This document shows positions 33,315 to 43,885 of a DNA stretch of 64,000 nucleotides, in pieces. The notes below the pieces were generated by a model. It was not told the origin of the DNA, ran no database searches, and saw only the letters and a list, made by a program, of their open reading frames with translations. Position 1 is the stretch's first letter; every line of letters starts with the position of its first letter. The DNA is taken from positions 1 to 64,000 of the forward strand of contig JAPLSN010000013.1 of NCBI GenBank assembly GCA_026398615.1, written 5' to 3'. This stretch comes from Spirochaetota bacterium. GTDB taxonomy: Bacteria > Spirochaetota > Spirochaetia > Treponematales > UBA12059. Both the position numbers and the translations under genes were made by a program.

Positions 33315-33383
33315 GCCGCCCCTCGCCGGGGGCTCGGGCGATCCGGTATTGCCCATTTGCAGGAAAACAAGGAGGAGGAAGTC

Positions 33384-34679
33384 ATGCCGTACGTCAAGGA
33401 TTGCGATCCGGAGCTATGGAACGCCATGGAACTGGAAGCCAGGCGCCAGCGCGAAAAACTCGAACTCATCGCCAGCGAGAACTACACGTCCAGGGCCGTC
33501 ATGGAAGCCACCGGCTCGGTGCTCACCAACAAGTACGCGGAGGGCTATCCCGCCAAGCGCTACTATGGCGGCTGCGAATTCGTCGACATGGCCGAAAACC
33601 TGGCCCGGGACCGCGCCAAGCTCCTGTTCGGCTCCGATCACGCGAACGTCCAGCCCCATTCGGGCAGCCAGGCCAATATGGGCGTCCTCTTTGCCGCGCT
33701 CAAGCCGGGTGACACCATACTCGGGATGGACCTGGCGCACGGGGGCCACCTGACGCACGGGGCGACCGTTTCCTTTTCCGGCAAGCTCTACAACGTGGCC
33801 CGCTACGGCGTCAACAAGGACACGGAGACCATCGACTATGACGAGGTCGCGCGGATCGCCCGGGAATCCAGGCCGAAGATGATCATCGCGGGCGCCAGCG
33901 CCTACGCGCGCGTCATCGATTTCGCCCGTTTCCGCGCCATAGCCGACGAAGTCGGCGCCCTCCTCATGGTCGACATGGCCCACATCGCGGGCCTCGTGGC
34001 CACGGGCCTCCACCCTTCGCCGATCAAGCTCGCCGATTTCACGACGACCACGACCCACAAGACCCTGCGCGGCCCGCGCGGCGGCATGATCCTCGTCGGC
34101 GCCGACCGCGAGAACACCGTGGGCATCATGACGCCGAAGGGAGACAAGACCAGGCTCTGGTCCGAAGTCGTCGACAGCACGATCATGCCGGGAATCCAGG
34201 GTGGACCGCTCATGCACGTGATCGCCGCCAAGGCCGTCGCCTTCAGGGAAGCCCTCTCCCCGGAATACGCGACCTACATGAAACAGGTCGTCGCCAACGC
34301 GAAGACCATGGCCGCGGCCCTGACCGCCGGCGGGGCGCGCATCGTCTCGGGCGGCACGGACAACCACCTCATGCTCGTCGACCTGTCGCCGCTCGGCATC
34401 ACCGGCAAGGAAGCCGAAAAGTGGCTGGATGAAGCCAACATCACCGTGAACAAGAACGGCATTCCCTTCGACACGAAGGGACCCTTTGTCACCTCGGGCA
34501 TCCGCGTCGGCACGCCCGCCGTCACCACCCGCGGCATGAAGGAGCCTGAGATGAAGGAGATCGCCGGCTACGTCATGGAAGTCCTCAAGGCCAGGGGCAA
34601 CGAATCGGTCCACAAGTCCGTAGCCGCCAGGGTCGTAACCCTCACCTCGCGCTTCCCCGTGCCCGCGGACAAGCAGTAG
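33384..34679 (+). CDS. glyA: Serine hydroxymethyltransferase
   Basis: 431 residues. Interconverts serine and glycine with transfer of a one-carbon unit to tetrahydrofolate; PLP enzyme of the cytoplasm. Visible: [41 protein letters not shown], the PLP-binding lysine in [14 protein letters not shown], and [10 protein letters not shown] near the C-terminus. AAGGAGGAA lies ideally before ATG 33384, so this start is preferred to the ATG at 33357. A separate unit 69 bases after the ECF operon. Confidence 0.97.
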   Translation: MPYVKDCDPELWNAMELEARRQREKLELIASENYTSRAVMEATGSVLTNKYAEGYPAKRYYGGCEFVDMAENLARDRAKLLFGSDHANVQPHSGSQANMGVLFAALKPGDTILGMDLAHGGHLTHGATVSFSGKLYNVARYGVNKDTETIDYDEVARIARESRPKMIIAGASAYARVIDFARFRAIADEVGALLMVDMAHIAGLVATGLHPSPIKLADFTTTTTHKTLRGPRGGMILVGADRENTVGIMTPKGDKTRLWSEVVDSTIMPGIQGGPLMHVIAAKAVAFREALSPEYATYMKQVVANAKTMAAALTAGGARIVSGGTDNHLMLVDLSPLGITGKEAEKWLDEANITVNKNGIPFDTKGPFVTSGIRVGTPAVTTRGMKEPEMKEIAGYVMEVLKARGNESVHKSVAARVVTLTSRFPVPADKQ

Positions 34680-34804
34680 GGCGGAAACATCCGTTTCCAA
34701 TGATCGGCCGGCCGGGGGGCGATTCCCGGCCGCCGCGACATCCGGCGGTTTCGGGATGCCCCCGGGGCTTGCCCGCCCGGAAGAGGCGAGATATCGTGGG
34801 AGCC

Positions 34805-35530
34805 ATGATGTACGATGCTTTCGTACAAGCTTATGACGAGCTCTTCCCGGTCCATCGGGCCACACTGGATTTCCTGGCCGGAATCGTGGCTCCACCCGCC
34901 GCGACGCTCGACATCGGCTGCGCCTCGGGCGGTCATGCCATCGCCCTGGTAAAAAGGGGCTACGCCTGTACCGGCATCGATCCTTCCCGGCCCCTCATCG
35001 ATGCAGCGCGTTCCCGCGCCGAGGGTATCCCGATCCCGCCGGAATTCCTGGAAGGGGGCTCAGGCGACCTGGCCGCCCTGTTCACGGACCGTCGCTTCCG
35101 GCTGATGCTCTGCCTTGGCAACACCCTTCCGCACCTGGAATCGCTCGCGGATGTCGATTCCTTCCTGGTGGATTGCGCGCGGTTTCTCGAACCGGGCGGA
35201 GCCATCGTCATCCAGCTCCTGAATTACTCGGTCCTGCTCCGCGACAAGCCGGCTTCCCTCCCGATGATCGAAGTCGGGCGCTGGCGTTTCGAACGCCATT
35301 ACGACTACCTTGCAGGCGCCATCGCGTTTTCGACGATCCTTACCGAACTCCGCACGGGCGCGGCCAGCTTCGGATCGACCCGGCTCCTTCCGGTTCGCCC
35401 CGCAGTGCTCGAGGCTGTCATGGAGAAAGCCGGGCTGCGGGTGGAGACAATCGTTTCTTCCTGGAAGGGCGAAACGTTCATGGATGAATCGAGCGCCCTC
35501 GTCATCGCGGTCGGCCGCAAGGACGATTGA
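34805..35530 (+). CDS. Class I SAM-dependent methyltransferase
   Basis: 241 residues. The SAM-binding motif I is [14 protein letters not shown] (about 35-48), followed by [16 protein letters not shown] (motif post-I acidic residue) and [14 protein letters not shown] (motif II), then the motif III region [15 protein letters not shown]. Substrate cannot be inferred; the fold is like small-molecule or RNA methyltransferases. The first ATG of the pair at 34805 follows GGGAG. It precedes the ribosomal cluster but is separated from it by about 330 bases with its own promoter. Confidence 0.85.
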   Translation: MMYDAFVQAYDELFPVHRATLDFLAGIVAPPAATLDIGCASGGHAIALVKRGYACTGIDPSRPLIDAARSRAEGIPIPPEFLEGGSGDLAALFTDRRFRLMLCLGNTLPHLESLADVDSFLVDCARFLEPGGAIVIQLLNYSVLLRDKPASLPMIEVGRWRFERHYDYLAGAIAFSTILTELRTGAASFGSTRLLPVRPAVLEAVMEKAGLRVETIVSSWKGETFMDESSALVIAVGRKDD

Positions 35531-35645
35531 CGCGCCTTCGAAAGCGTTTTAGCCGTGCCGGGCGGAATCCGGGGCTCTGGGCGCGAGAATAATCACGTTG
35601 GATCCCGTTCCCCGTGAACTTCGTCTCCAAGCTGACTTCTTCCAC

Positions 35646-35674
35646 TTGACCAAACACCCCGTTTGCGGCATCAT
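35646..35674 (+). promoter_or_regulatory. Candidate promoter of the ribosomal protein cluster
   Basis: TTGACC (35646-35651), 17 bases, CATCAT (35669-35674). It would give an untranslated leader of about 175 bases before rpsJ, long enough for an autoregulatory structure, but no known S10-leader form was recognised. 35531-35856 otherwise holds no gene. Confidence 0.5.
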
Positions 35675-35856
35675 GCGCGAGCCGTAATCCCTTGATCCCG
35701 GTGTCGCATCGGGAAACGGGGACGAGGCAGGCGAACGGCGCGCAGCGTCGGGCGCTCGCCAGCCGCGGGATTCCACGATCCCGCGCGCCAGGGTTTCGGA
35801 CGCGCCCGCCAGGGTACGGTCCGGGAATGCCGGCGCAAGCGATCTTTGGAGGACAC

Positions 35857-36162
35857 ATGAAAGACAGGATCCGCGTCAGGCTCAGGGGGTTCGACGTACG
35901 TCTCATCGACGACAGCGCCCGGGCCATCGTCTCGACCGTGCAGAAGGCAGGTGCCAAAGTGTCGGGGCCGATCCCGCTTCCGACGAGAATCAACAAGTTT
36001 ACCGTCCTTCGTTCCCCGCACGTGCACAAGAAGTCGCGGGAACAGTTCGAGATGAGGACCCATAAGCGTCTTATCGACATCATGAAACCGTCCGCCGACG
36101 TGATGGACGCCCTCATGAAGCTCGAACTTCCGGCCGGCGTCGACGTGGAGATCAAGCAGTAA
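35857..36162 (+). CDS. rpsJ: 30S ribosomal protein S10
   Basis: 101 residues; first gene of the S10 section. S10 sits in the 30S head and, as NusE, also takes part in transcription antitermination. Typical segments are [18 protein letters not shown] at the N-terminus, [20 protein letters not shown] in the long loop, and [18 protein letters not shown] 35857 follows GGAGGA closely. fusA, tuf, rpsL and rpsG, which often precede it, are not here. Confidence 0.97.
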   Translation: MKDRIRVRLRGFDVRLIDDSARAIVSTVQKAGAKVSGPIPLPTRINKFTVLRSPHVHKKSREQFEMRTHKRLIDIMKPSADVMDALMKLELPAGVDVEIKQ

Positions 36163-36179
36163 GACCCCGGGGGGGCTTT

Positions 36180-36230
36180 CGTTCCCTGCAGGGAACGAGC
36201 AGTAAACGCCCGGTTTCGTACCGGAGCGTT
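36180..36230 (+). promoter_or_regulatory. Two hairpins between rpsJ and rplC
   Basis: A perfect 18-base palindrome (36180-36197) is followed by a stem of 10 bp with one bulged A (36205-36214 with 36220-36230, TTCGT loop). There is no T run. The rplC ribosome-binding site begins about nine bases after the second stem, so translational control or RNA processing is possible; the role is inferred. Confidence 0.5.
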
Positions 36231-36251
36231 CAACGCTTTAGGAGTGTATCG

Positions 36252-36878
36252 ATGATTGCTCTTATCGGAAAAAAGGTCGGAATGACGCAAGTGTTCGACG
36301 ACACCGGGGTGCTTATGCCCGTCACGGTGCTCAAGTTCGAAGCCAATGTCGTCGTCGGCCGCAAGACTCTGGACAAGTTCGGCTACGATGCCGTCGTCCT
36401 GGGCGTCTTCGATATCAAGAAGGCGAGGACCACGAAGCCCTATGCCGGGCAATTTCCCGAGAACATCGCTCCCAGGAAAATCATGCACGAGATGCGCGAT
36501 TTCGGAAAAGACGTCCAGATCGGCGACAGCCTCGGCGTGGACCTTTTCCGGGACACCAGGTTCGTGGACGTATCGGCCACGAGCAAGGGCAAGGGTTTCC
36601 AGGGCGTCCTGAAGCGCTGGCACTTCGGTGGCGGCCGCAGCACGCACGGCTCCAAGTTCCACCGCGAGCCGGGTTCCACCGGCCAGAGCACCTACCCGCA
36701 CAAGACCTTCAAGAACGTGAAGCTTCCCGGTCGAATGGGCGGAGAGAAGGTCACGATCCAGAATCTCAAGGTAATTCGCGTCGACGCCGACAACGGCCTC
36801 CTGCTGATCCGCGGGGCCGTGCCCGGTCCGCGCGACTGCACCGTCGTGGTTCGTACCGCCGTGAAGCGATCGAAGTAA
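36252..36878 (+). CDS. rplC: 50S ribosomal protein L3
   Basis: 208 residues, normal length. An early-assembling 50S protein near the peptidyl transferase centre. [19 protein letters not shown] is the classical N-terminus; the extended loop with [13 protein letters not shown] and [10 protein letters not shown] is intact, as is GRMGGEKVT toward the C-terminus. ATG 36252 follows AGGAG. The 89-base gap after rpsJ, with two hairpins, is the widest in this part of the cluster. Confidence 0.97.
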   Translation: MIALIGKKVGMTQVFDDTGVLMPVTVLKFEANVVVGRKTLDKFGYDAVVLGVFDIKKARTTKPYAGQFPENIAPRKIMHEMRDFGKDVQIGDSLGVDLFRDTRFVDVSATSKGKGFQGVLKRWHFGGGRSTHGSKFHREPGSTGQSTYPHKTFKNVKLPGRMGGEKVTIQNLKVIRVDADNGLLLIRGAVPGPRDCTVVVRTAVKRSK

Positions 36879-36894
36879 AGGATAGGGGACCGCT

Positions 36895-37530
36895 ATGGAA
36901 AGGAAAGTCGTTTCCATTCAGGGCAAGGAACTCGGGACCGTGCAGCTCTCGGACGCCGTCTTCGGCCTTCCCGTCAACGAAGACGTCATCTACTACGCGA
37001 TTCACAACGAGCTCGCCAACGCCCGCGTCGGCACGGCCTGCACGAAGACCCGCGCGGAGGTGCACGGCACCAACCGCAGGCCTTACGCCCAGAAGGGCGG
37101 GGGACGCGCCCGTCACGGCGACACCAAGTCGAACGTGTACGTGGGCGGCGGCATCTCGTTCGGGCCCAAGCCCCGTGATTATTCGTACCAGATGCCCCGC
37201 AAGGCCAAGCGCCTCGCGATGAAGACCATCCTGAGCCTCAAGGCCCAGAACGAGACCCTCATGGTCGTCCAGGACTTCACGGTCGAGTCCTGCAAGACGA
37301 AGGATCTCGTGGCCATCCTCGGGAAAGTCGTACCGCAGGAAAAAGCCGAGCGCACCGTCGTCATTCTCAAGGACAATGACGCCGCCGTGAAGCGTGCCGG
37401 GAGGAACATCCCCTGGCTGCACTTCCTGTCGTACAACCGCCTCAGGGCCCACGACCTCTTCTACGGCCGCCACGTGGTCGTGATGGAGAGCGCCGTCAAG
37501 GAACTCAACGAGTTCTACGCGGACAAGTAA
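36895..37530 (+). CDS. rplD: 50S ribosomal protein L4
   Basis: 211 residues. Lines the exit tunnel and in E. coli represses its own S10 operon. [20 protein letters not shown] with [15 protein letters not shown] is the conserved tunnel loop; the C-terminal globular part contains [20 protein letters not shown]. 16 bases after rplC. Confidence 0.96.
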   Translation: MERKVVSIQGKELGTVQLSDAVFGLPVNEDVIYYAIHNELANARVGTACTKTRAEVHGTNRRPYAQKGGGRARHGDTKSNVYVGGGISFGPKPRDYSYQMPRKAKRLAMKTILSLKAQNETLMVVQDFTVESCKTKDLVAILGKVVPQEKAERTVVILKDNDAAVKRAGRNIPWLHFLSYNRLRAHDLFYGRHVVVMESAVKELNEFYADK

Positions 37531-37540
37531 GGAGCGCGCG

Positions 37541-37825
37541 ATGCAGTACGACAGTGTGTTGATAGAGCCAGTGCTCACCGAGAAGACCAACATCCTCCGC
37601 GAGGAGGGCAAGTACGTCTTCAAGGTCGATCCGCGCTCGTCCAAGCCGCAGATCATGGAAGCCGTCCGCCGGATGTTCAAAGTGCATCCGCAGTCGTGCG
37701 CCGTGATAAACGTAACGCCGAAACCGAAGCGCACTCGAGGCCGGTCCGGCTATACCGCATCCTGGAAGAAGGCCATCATCAAGCTTGCCAAGGGTGAGAC
37801 GATCGGCATCTTCGAGGGCGTGTAA
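37541..37825 (+). CDS. rplW: 50S ribosomal protein L23
   Basis: 94 residues. At the tunnel exit; docking site for trigger factor and SRP. Starts MQYDSVLIEPVLTEKTN and keeps YVFKVDPRSSKPQIMEAV and the basic loop GRSGYTASWKKAIIKL. Ten bases after rplD. Confidence 0.96.
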   Translation: MQYDSVLIEPVLTEKTNILREEGKYVFKVDPRSSKPQIMEAVRRMFKVHPQSCAVINVTPKPKRTRGRSGYTASWKKAIIKLAKGETIGIFEGV

Positions 37826-37849
37826 GGTCCGAGGTAAGGGAGTACAGCC

Positions 37850-38677
37850 ATGCCCATAAAGACATTCAAGCCGATAACCCCGGGCCTCCGTCACCGCGTC
37901 CAGGTCGTCAACGACGCCCTGACGCAGAGGAACGATCCCGAGAAGTCCCTCACGAAGGGAAAGGTTGATCGCGCCGGCCGCGCCGGCAACGGTCGCATAT
38001 CGGTGCGCCGTCGCGGCGGCGGCCACAAGCGGAAATACCGCGTCATCGACTTCCACCGCGACAAGATCGGCGTTCCCGGCTTGGTCGCCTCGATCGAGTA
38101 CGATCCGAACCGGAGCGCCAACATCGCGCTCATCAGCTACGCCGACGGCGAGAAGCGCTACATTCTTGCCCCGAAAGGGCTTGCGGTCGGGCAGAATGTC
38201 ATGTCCGGCGCCGGCGCTTCGATCGAAGTGGGGAACGCCCTCCCGCTCGAGAGCATCCCGACGGGCTTCACGATCCACAACATCGAGCTCAACCTCGGCA
38301 AGGGCGGCCAGCTGGCGCGATCGGCCGGCGCCGGCGCCATGATCGTCGGCCGCGACGGCGACTACGTCACGATCAAGCTTCCCTCGAACGAGCTCAGGCT
38401 CGTCTTCCGGAAGTGCGTCGCGACGATCGGATCCGTCGGCAACGAGGATCACATGAACGAGATGATCGGCAAGGCCGGACGCAACCGCTGGAAGGGCCTC
38501 CGGCCCAAGGTACGCGGCACCGTCATGAACCCCGTCGACCATCCGCACGGCGGCGGCGAAGGCCGCGGCAAGGGTTACAAGCAGCCGGTCTCCCCGTGGG
38601 GCCAGCCTTGTAAGGGCTACAAGACGCGCGATTCCCATAAGCCGTCGTCCCGCTTCATCGTGAAGCGCAGGAAGTGA
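37850..38677 (+). CDS. rplB: 50S ribosomal protein L2
   Basis: 275 residues. Primary 23S rRNA-binding protein needed for subunit association and peptidyl transferase activity. [36 protein letters not shown] and the C-terminal [14 protein letters not shown], which contains the near-invariant histidine, are all present. Confidence 0.97.
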   Translation: MPIKTFKPITPGLRHRVQVVNDALTQRNDPEKSLTKGKVDRAGRAGNGRISVRRRGGGHKRKYRVIDFHRDKIGVPGLVASIEYDPNRSANIALISYADGEKRYILAPKGLAVGQNVMSGAGASIEVGNALPLESIPTGFTIHNIELNLGKGGQLARSAGAGAMIVGRDGDYVTIKLPSNELRLVFRKCVATIGSVGNEDHMNEMIGKAGRNRWKGLRPKVRGTVMNPVDHPHGGGEGRGKGYKQPVSPWGQPCKGYKTRDSHKPSSRFIVKRRK

Positions 38678-38689
38678 AGGTAGGTAGCA

Positions 38690-38971
38690 ATGTCGAGGTC
38701 CGTCAAGAAGGGGCCCTTCATCGAGAAGAGCCTGTACAAGAAAGTTCTCGAAATGACCAAGGCGGGAGACAAGAAGATGGTGAAAACCTATTCCCGCTGC
38801 TCTACCATCATTCCCGAGATGGTCGGTCTCACCATTTCCGTCCACACCGGAAAGAGCTGGGTCCCGGTCTACGTGACCGAGAATTACGTCGGGCACAAGC
38901 TCGGCGAGTTCGCCCCCACCCGCACCTTCCGCGGTCACGGCGGGAGCGACAAGAAAGCGGAGAAGAACTGA
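38690..38971 (+). CDS. rpsS: 30S ribosomal protein S19
   Basis: 93 residues. Head of the 30S subunit, paired with S13. [38 protein letters not shown] and [13 protein letters not shown] are diagnostic. Confidence 0.97.
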   Translation: MSRSVKKGPFIEKSLYKKVLEMTKAGDKKMVKTYSRCSTIIPEMVGLTISVHTGKSWVPVYVTENYVGHKLGEFAPTRTFRGHGGSDKKAEKN

Positions 38972-38973
38972 TC

Positions 38974-39336
38974 ATGACCGCCAAACAGGGATACACCGCA
39001 GTCGCGAAGTGGCTCATAGGCTCGCCTTCCAAGGTGAGGCCCGTCGCCGACCTGGTGCGACGCAAATCATATCCGGCCGCGCTCGCCATTCTCGAGAACC
39101 TGCCGAACAAGGGCGCCCGGCTCATCCGGAAGGTGGTCATGTCCGCCGCGGCCAATGCCCTCAACCAGAACCGGAAGCTCGCGGAAGACATGCTCTACGT
39201 GAAGGAACTCCGCGTCGACGAGGGGCCGAGGCTAAAACGCGTGTGGTTCCGCGCCCGCGGGCGCGCGGACATGCAGCTCAAGCGCATGCTGCACATCAGC
39301 GTCGTCGTCGGCGAAATCGGAAAGACGGAGGCATAA
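38974..39336 (+). CDS. rplV: 50S ribosomal protein L22
   Basis: 120 residues. Its beta-hairpin lines the exit tunnel. Begins [59 protein letters not shown] and [17 protein letters not shown] are the family blocks. Only two bases separate it from the rpsS stop, and it overlaps no other gene. Confidence 0.96.
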   Translation: MTAKQGYTAVAKWLIGSPSKVRPVADLVRRKSYPAALAILENLPNKGARLIRKVVMSAAANALNQNRKLAEDMLYVKELRVDEGPRLKRVWFRARGRADMQLKRMLHISVVVGEIGKTEA

Positions 39337-39337
39337 C

Positions 39338-40138
39338 GTGGGCCAGAAAGTAAATCCCGTCGGGTTCAGGCTCGGCATCAACAAGGATTGGAAGTCCCGC
39401 TGGTACGTCGATCCGCGCGAATACGCGAAGACGCTCCACGAGGACCTCGCGCTCCGCAAGCGCATCCTCGAGATGCCCGATACCAAGGGCGCCGACATCT
39501 CGGAAGTGGAAGTCGTCCGCCACCCGCAGAAGGTGACGATCATCATCCACACGGCCCGGCCCGGCGTGCTCATCGGCCAGAAGGGCGCCAATATCGAGAA
39601 GATCGGCATGACGCTCCAGAAGATGGTCGTCAAGAAAGTCTCGATCAAGATCAAGGAAGTCAAGAAGGTAGAGACCAACGCGCAGGTCGTCGCCATGAGC
39701 GTCTGCAGGCAGCTCGAGACCCGCGGGTCCTTCCGCCGGGCAATGAAGAACGCCGTGAGCAATGCCATGAAGGGCGGCGCGCAGGGCTGCAAGGTGCGGA
39801 TGTCCGGCCGCCTCGGAGGGGCGGACATGAGCCGCACCGAACAGTACAAGGAAGGGCGGACCCCCCTCCATACATTGCGCGCGGACATCGACTACGGCTT
39901 CGCCGAGGCGAGCACCACCTTCGGGCAGATCGGCGTCAAGGTCTGGATCTACCAGGGCATGCTCTACAAGGCCGAGAAGAACGATGACGCTGGCATGCTG
40001 GTCCGCAGGGACCGCGGCGACGACCGGCACGACCGGCGCGACTCAAGGCGGGGCGGCGATGACCGGGACGCCAGGCGCGGAAGTGGACCCAGAAGCGATC
40101 ACGGCCCGAGGGTCGAAAATCGCGAAGGGAGGAGCTAA
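39338..40138 (+). CDS. rpsC: 30S ribosomal protein S3 with an Arg/Asp-rich C-terminal extension
   Basis: 266 residues from GTG 39338, longer than the 233 of E. coli. S3 forms part of the mRNA entry site and its helicase. The KH domain ([16 protein letters not shown]) and the C-terminal domain ([29 protein letters not shown]) are normal. After about residue 215 follows a tail of roughly 50 residues dominated by Arg, Asp and Gly ([20 protein letters not shown]), probably disordered and outside the core. Confidence 0.96.
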   Translation: MGQKVNPVGFRLGINKDWKSRWYVDPREYAKTLHEDLALRKRILEMPDTKGADISEVEVVRHPQKVTIIIHTARPGVLIGQKGANIEKIGMTLQKMVVKKVSIKIKEVKKVETNAQVVAMSVCRQLETRGSFRRAMKNAVSNAMKGGAQGCKVRMSGRLGGADMSRTEQYKEGRTPLHTLRADIDYGFAEASTTFGQIGVKVWIYQGMLYKAEKNDDAGMLVRRDRGDDRHDRRDSRRGGDDRDARRGSGPRSDHGPRVENREGRS

Positions 40139-40141
40139 GCC

Positions 40142-40564
40142 ATGCTGTCACCCAAGAGAGTAAAACACAGAAAGGTCCAGCGCGACCGCATCCACGGGTC
40201 GGCCCATACCGGCAATACGATCGCGTTCGGGGAATTCGGGCTCGTGAGCCTGGAGCCCGAGTGGGTCACGAACCGCCAGATCGAATCCGCCCGTATCGCG
40301 CTCAACCGCTATATAAAGCGTGGCGGAAAGCTCTGGATCCGCATCTACCCGGACAAGCCATATTCGAAGAAACCGGCAGAAACGCGCATGGGAAAGGGAA
40401 AGGGCGCCCCCGAGTACTGGGTCGCCGTCGTCCACCCCGGCACGATGCTGTTCGAGCTTTCGGGCGTCGAGCGGAAGGTCGCCGAGGAGGCCATGCGCCT
40501 CGCCGGTTCCAAGCTTCCGGTCAAGACGAAGTTCATTGCCCGGGCCGACATGGAGATGGAGTGA
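40142..40564 (+). CDS. rplP: 50S ribosomal protein L16
   Basis: 140 residues. Organises the A-site region of the 50S subunit. [54 protein letters not shown] and the C-terminal [14 protein letters not shown] are typical. Confidence 0.97.
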   Translation: MLSPKRVKHRKVQRDRIHGSAHTGNTIAFGEFGLVSLEPEWVTNRQIESARIALNRYIKRGGKLWIRIYPDKPYSKKPAETRMGKGKGAPEYWVAVVHPGTMLFELSGVERKVAEEAMRLAGSKLPVKTKFIARADMEME

Positions 40565-40568
40565 TACG

Positions 40569-40769
40569 ATGAAGAACTCTTTCAAGGATCTCAAGTTCGA
40601 CGAGATGCTCGCGAAACGGGAAGAGCTGCATAAGAAGTATTTCGATCTGCGCATGCAGATGGTGATCGGCCATGTCGAAAACCCCCTGCAGAAGCGCGAA
40701 TATCGCCGCCAGATCGCCCGCCTCAACACGCTGATAACACAGCGCGAGCACGAGCAGGCGAAGGCGTAA
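40569..40769 (+). CDS. rpmC: 50S ribosomal protein L29
   Basis: 66 residues, two-helix protein near the tunnel exit beside L23. [20 protein letters not shown] and [17 protein letters not shown] fit the family. ATG 40569 lies four bases after the rplP stop; a longer in-frame reading from 40320 only shadows rplP. Confidence 0.94.
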   Translation: MKNSFKDLKFDEMLAKREELHKKYFDLRMQMVIGHVENPLQKREYRRQIARLNTLITQREHEQAKA

Positions 40770-40787
40770 GGGGCGAGGAGACACAAC

Positions 40788-41060
40788 GTGGAACAGGTCC
40801 TGTATAACGCGAACACGGGAAAGCAGACCCTTCAGGGTATCGTCGTCAGCGACAAGATGGACAAGACGGTCGTCGTGGAAATCACGACCCGCAAGCTCCA
40901 CCCGCTGTACAAGAAGTACGTGAAAAGCTCGAAGCGGATCAAGGCGCACGACGAGACCAACGAAGCCCATGTCGGGGATACCGTCCGCGTCGTCGAGTCG
41001 AGGCCGCTCAGTCGCGACAAGCGCTGGCGGCTCGCCGAGATCGTCGAGCGGGCGAAATAA
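40788..41060 (+). CDS. rpsQ: 30S ribosomal protein S17
   Basis: 90 residues from GTG 40788. Early 16S rRNA-binding OB-fold protein. [36 protein letters not shown] and [18 protein letters not shown] are diagnostic. Confidence 0.97.
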   Translation: MEQVLYNANTGKQTLQGIVVSDKMDKTVVVEITTRKLHPLYKKYVKSSKRIKAHDETNEAHVGDTVRVVESRPLSRDKRWRLAEIVERAK

Positions 41061-41077
41061 GGTCGGGGGATGAAGCT

Positions 41078-41446
41078 ATGATCCAGGTAGAATCCAGGCT
41101 CAATGTAGCCGACAACTCCGGAGCCAAGGTGGTCCAGTGCATCAAGGTGCTCGGCGGCTCCAAGCGGCGCTACGCCGGCATCGGCGATATCATCGTCGTC
41201 GCCGTCAAGCAGACGATACCGAATTCGGCAGTCAAGAAAGGCACCATCGAGAAAGCGGTCGTCGTCCGGACGCACAAGGAATTCCGAAGGCCGGATGGAA
41301 CCTACATCAGGTTCGACGACAACGCGTGCGTCCTCATCGACGCGAACAAGAATCCCAAGGGCAAGCGCATCTTCGGTCCGGTGGCACGGGAGCTCCGCGA
41401 GAAGGACTACATGAAGATCATCTCGCTGGCGCCCGAGGTCCTCTGA
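41078..41446 (+). CDS. rplN: 50S ribosomal protein L14
   Basis: 122 residues. Interface protein of the 50S subunit. [20 protein letters not shown], the [20 protein letters not shown] loop and [20 protein letters not shown] are all classical. Confidence 0.97.
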   Translation: MIQVESRLNVADNSGAKVVQCIKVLGGSKRRYAGIGDIIVVAVKQTIPNSAVKKGTIEKAVVVRTHKEFRRPDGTYIRFDDNACVLIDANKNPKGKRIFGPVARELREKDYMKIISLAPEVL

Positions 41447-41456
41447 GGAGACGGCA

Positions 41457-41780
41457 ATGTCAATGAACGTCGTTAAATACAAGCTCCGGAAGGACGACAC
41501 CGTAGAGGTCATCGTCGGCAAGGACAAGGGCAAGCGCGGGCCGATCCTCGGGATCGACCGCGACAGGGGCCGCGCCGTCGTCCAGGGAATCAACATGGTC
41601 AAGAAGGCCATGAAGAAGAGCAAGCAGAACGATCGAGGCGGCATCGTCGAGATCGAGGCGGCCGTGCACCTTTCCAACCTCATGATCGTATGCAAGAAAT
41701 GCGGACCGACGCGGATCGGCTACAGGATCGAGGGCGAGAACAAGAAGCGCGTTTGCCGCAAGTGCGGGGAGGCTCTCTGA
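41457..41780 (+). CDS. rplX: 50S ribosomal protein L24 with a C-terminal zinc-ribbon motif
   Basis: 107 residues (ATG 41463 is an alternative second start). KOW-domain assembly initiator: [20 protein letters not shown] and [19 protein letters not shown]. The end carries two Cys-x2-Cys pairs (CKKC and CRKC), as in many zinc-type L24 proteins. This agrees with the zinc-type S14, S4 and L36 proteins of the same cluster. Confidence 0.96.
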   Translation: MSMNVVKYKLRKDDTVEVIVGKDKGKRGPILGIDRDRGRAVVQGINMVKKAMKKSKQNDRGGIVEIEAAVHLSNLMIVCKKCGPTRIGYRIEGENKKRVCRKCGEAL

Positions 41781-41781
41781 T

Positions 41782-42336
41782 ATGAAGAACGCTTACGTGC
41801 CCCGGCTCAAGAAGATCTACCTCGAGACCGTCGCGCCGGAACTCAAGAGCGAGTTCTCGTACACCACCCCGATGCAGGTTCCGCGCTTCGTGAAGGTAGT
41901 GGTTTCGATGGGCGTCGGCGAAGCCAAGGAGAACAAGAAGATCCTGGACGCCGCCATCGAGGACCTGGCACATATCACCGGCCAGCACCCGGTCAAAACG
42001 AAGGCGAAAAAGTCCATCGCCACGTTCAAGATCCGCCAGGGCCAGGAAATCGGCGCGCGCGTCACGCTCCGCGGCACGATCATGTGGGAGTTCCTCGACA
42101 GGTTCATGAATGTCGCGCTCCCGCGAGTCAAGGACTTCCGCGGCGTCAACCCCAATGCCTTCGACGGGCACGGGAACTACGCGCTCGGCATCACCGAGCA
42201 GATAATCTTCCCCGAGATCGATTTCGACAAGATCGAGAAGATCATGGGTTTGAACGTCGCGATCGTCACCACAGCCCGAAATGACAAGGAAGCAAAAAGC
42301 CTCCTCGCCAAGATGGGCATGCCGTTCAGGAAGTAG
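41782..42336 (+). CDS. rplE: 50S ribosomal protein L5
   Basis: 184 residues. Binds 5S rRNA and the P-site tRNA elbow. [60 protein letters not shown] and [18 protein letters not shown]-like ([19 protein letters not shown]) segments are present. It starts one base after the rplX stop. Confidence 0.97.
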   Translation: MKNAYVPRLKKIYLETVAPELKSEFSYTTPMQVPRFVKVVVSMGVGEAKENKKILDAAIEDLAHITGQHPVKTKAKKSIATFKIRQGQEIGARVTLRGTIMWEFLDRFMNVALPRVKDFRGVNPNAFDGHGNYALGITEQIIFPEIDFDKIEKIMGLNVAIVTTARNDKEAKSLLAKMGMPFRK

Positions 42337-42347
42337 GGGGTACCGCA

Positions 42348-42533
42348 ATGGCAAGGAAAGCGATGATGCTGAAGGCGCTCAAGAAGCCGAAGTACTCCAC
42401 CCGGCTCGTGCGTCGCTGCAAGCTCTGCGGTCGTCCGCGGGGGTATTTGCGAAAATTCGATATGTGCAGGCTCTGCTTCCGGAAACTCGCCAACGACGGC
42501 ATGATTCCGGGCGTCGTGAAGTCGAGCTGGTAG
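42348..42533 (+). CDS. rpsN: 30S ribosomal protein S14, zinc-binding type
   Basis: 61 residues, the short type Z form. Zinc ligands Cys24, Cys27, Cys40 and Cys43 ([19 protein letters not shown]). Sits in the 30S head near S10 and S3. Confidence 0.97.
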   Translation: MARKAMMLKALKKPKYSTRLVRRCKLCGRPRGYLRKFDMCRLCFRKLANDGMIPGVVKSSW

Positions 42534-42542
42534 GAGGAAGGC

Positions 42543-42941
42543 ATGAGCGTTAGCGATCCGATTTCCGACATGCTCACGAAGATGCGCAACGCATCCGAGG
42601 CGAGACACGAGAAGGTCGACATCCCGACCTCCAGGCTCAAACTCGAGATCGTGAAGATCCTCAAGACCGAGGGATATATAAAGAACTTCAAGAAGGTCGT
42701 CCAGGAAGGGCAGAATTTCATCCGGATCTTTCTCAAGTACGACGAGGTCAATACGCCGATCATCCACGGCCTCGAGAAGGTTTCGAAGCCAGGTCGCCGG
42801 GTCTATGCCGGCTATCGCGAGATGCCGCGCGTGTTCAACGGCTACGGCTCCATCGTCGTCTCGACGAGCGAAGGCGTAACGACCGGCCGCAAGGCCGCCG
42901 AGAAGAAAGTCGGCGGCGAACTCATCTGCACCGTCTGGTGA
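42543..42941 (+). CDS. rpsH: 30S ribosomal protein S8
   Basis: 132 residues. Central-domain 16S binding protein; in E. coli it represses the spc operon by binding near rpl[36 protein letters not shown], and the C-terminal [20 protein letters not shown] and LICTVW are diagnostic. Confidence 0.97.
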   Translation: MSVSDPISDMLTKMRNASEARHEKVDIPTSRLKLEIVKILKTEGYIKNFKKVVQEGQNFIRIFLKYDEVNTPIIHGLEKVSKPGRRVYAGYREMPRVFNGYGSIVVSTSEGVTTGRKAAEKKVGGELICTVW

Positions 42942-42954
42942 TCGGGAGGCAACC

Positions 42955-43497
42955 ATGTCGAGAATCGGCAAGATGCCCGTCGCGATCCCGCAGGGCGTGA
43001 AGGTGACGGTCCAGGGCTTCGACGTCAACGTCGAGGGACCCAAGGGAAAGCTGTCGCAGAAATTCAATGGATCGGTGACGGTAAAGGTTTCGGGAAGCAA
43101 CGTGGAGATCGAGCGCAAGGATGACTCCAGGCAGTCCCGCGCGTACCACGGCCTGTACCGCAACCTGATCAATAACATGGTGGCCGGCGTGACGACGGGC
43201 TTCACGAAGGCCCTCCTCATCAACGGCGTAGGCTACAAGGCCGAATCCCGCGGGGAAATCCTCGTGCTCAGCCTCGGGTATTCCAACGACGTGTTCGTCG
43301 GGATTCCGCAGGGCCTCAAGGTCACCGTCGAGGGAAACAACCAGAAAATCGTCGTGACCGGCGTGGACAAGCACCTCGTCGGCCAGTTCGCCAGCGATGT
43401 CCGGAAGCTCCGTGCCCCCGAGCCCTACAAGGGCAAGGGGATCCGCTACGAGGGCGAGAACGTCCGCAAGAAAGTCGGCAAGACCGGCGTCAAGTAA
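42955..43497 (+). CDS. rplF: 50S ribosomal protein L6
   Basis: 180 residues, two similar domains near the sarcin-ricin loop. [40 protein letters not shown]-type middle ([20 protein letters not shown]), the C-terminal [20 protein letters not shown] are family hallmarks. Confidence 0.97.
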   Translation: MSRIGKMPVAIPQGVKVTVQGFDVNVEGPKGKLSQKFNGSVTVKVSGSNVEIERKDDSRQSRAYHGLYRNLINNMVAGVTTGFTKALLINGVGYKAESRGEILVLSLGYSNDVFVGIPQGLKVTVEGNNQKIVVTGVDKHLVGQFASDVRKLRAPEPYKGKGIRYEGENVRKKVGKTGVK

Positions 43498-43509
43498 GGG
43501 TAGGTCGAT

Positions 43510-43875
43510 ATGAGCACCAAGGAACAGTCGGACAAGTTGCGCAGGCGGGACCAGCGCCGCAGCCACGTCCGGAAGAATCTCGAGGGTACGACCGAGCGCC
43601 CGCGCATGACGGTGTACCGGAGCAACAGGTATCTCTACGTCCAGGTCGTCGACGACTCGAAAGGGCGTACGCTCGCCGCCGCATCGTCGCTCGACGAGAC
43701 CCTGAAGGGCGTCAAGTGCAACGTCGGCGGCGGCGCCAGGATCGGCGAGGAGATCGGCAAGCGGCTCAAGGAGAAGAACATCGCCAAGGTGATCTTCGAT
43801 CGCAATGGCTACAAGTACCACGGTATCGTGAAAGCCATTGCCGACGGCGCCCGGAAGTCCGGCATCGAGTTCTAG
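43510..43875 (+). CDS. rplR: 50S ribosomal protein L18
   Basis: 121 residues. Binds 5S rRNA with L5. RRDQRRSHVRKNLEGTTERP, MTVYRSNRYLYVQVVDDSKG and VIFDRNGYKYHGIVKAIADG are diagnostic. Confidence 0.96.
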   Translation: MSTKEQSDKLRRRDQRRSHVRKNLEGTTERPRMTVYRSNRYLYVQVVDDSKGRTLAAASSLDETLKGVKCNVGGGARIGEEIGKRLKEKNIAKVIFDRNGYKYHGIVKAIADGARKSGIEF

Positions 43876-43885
43876 GAGGACCCGC

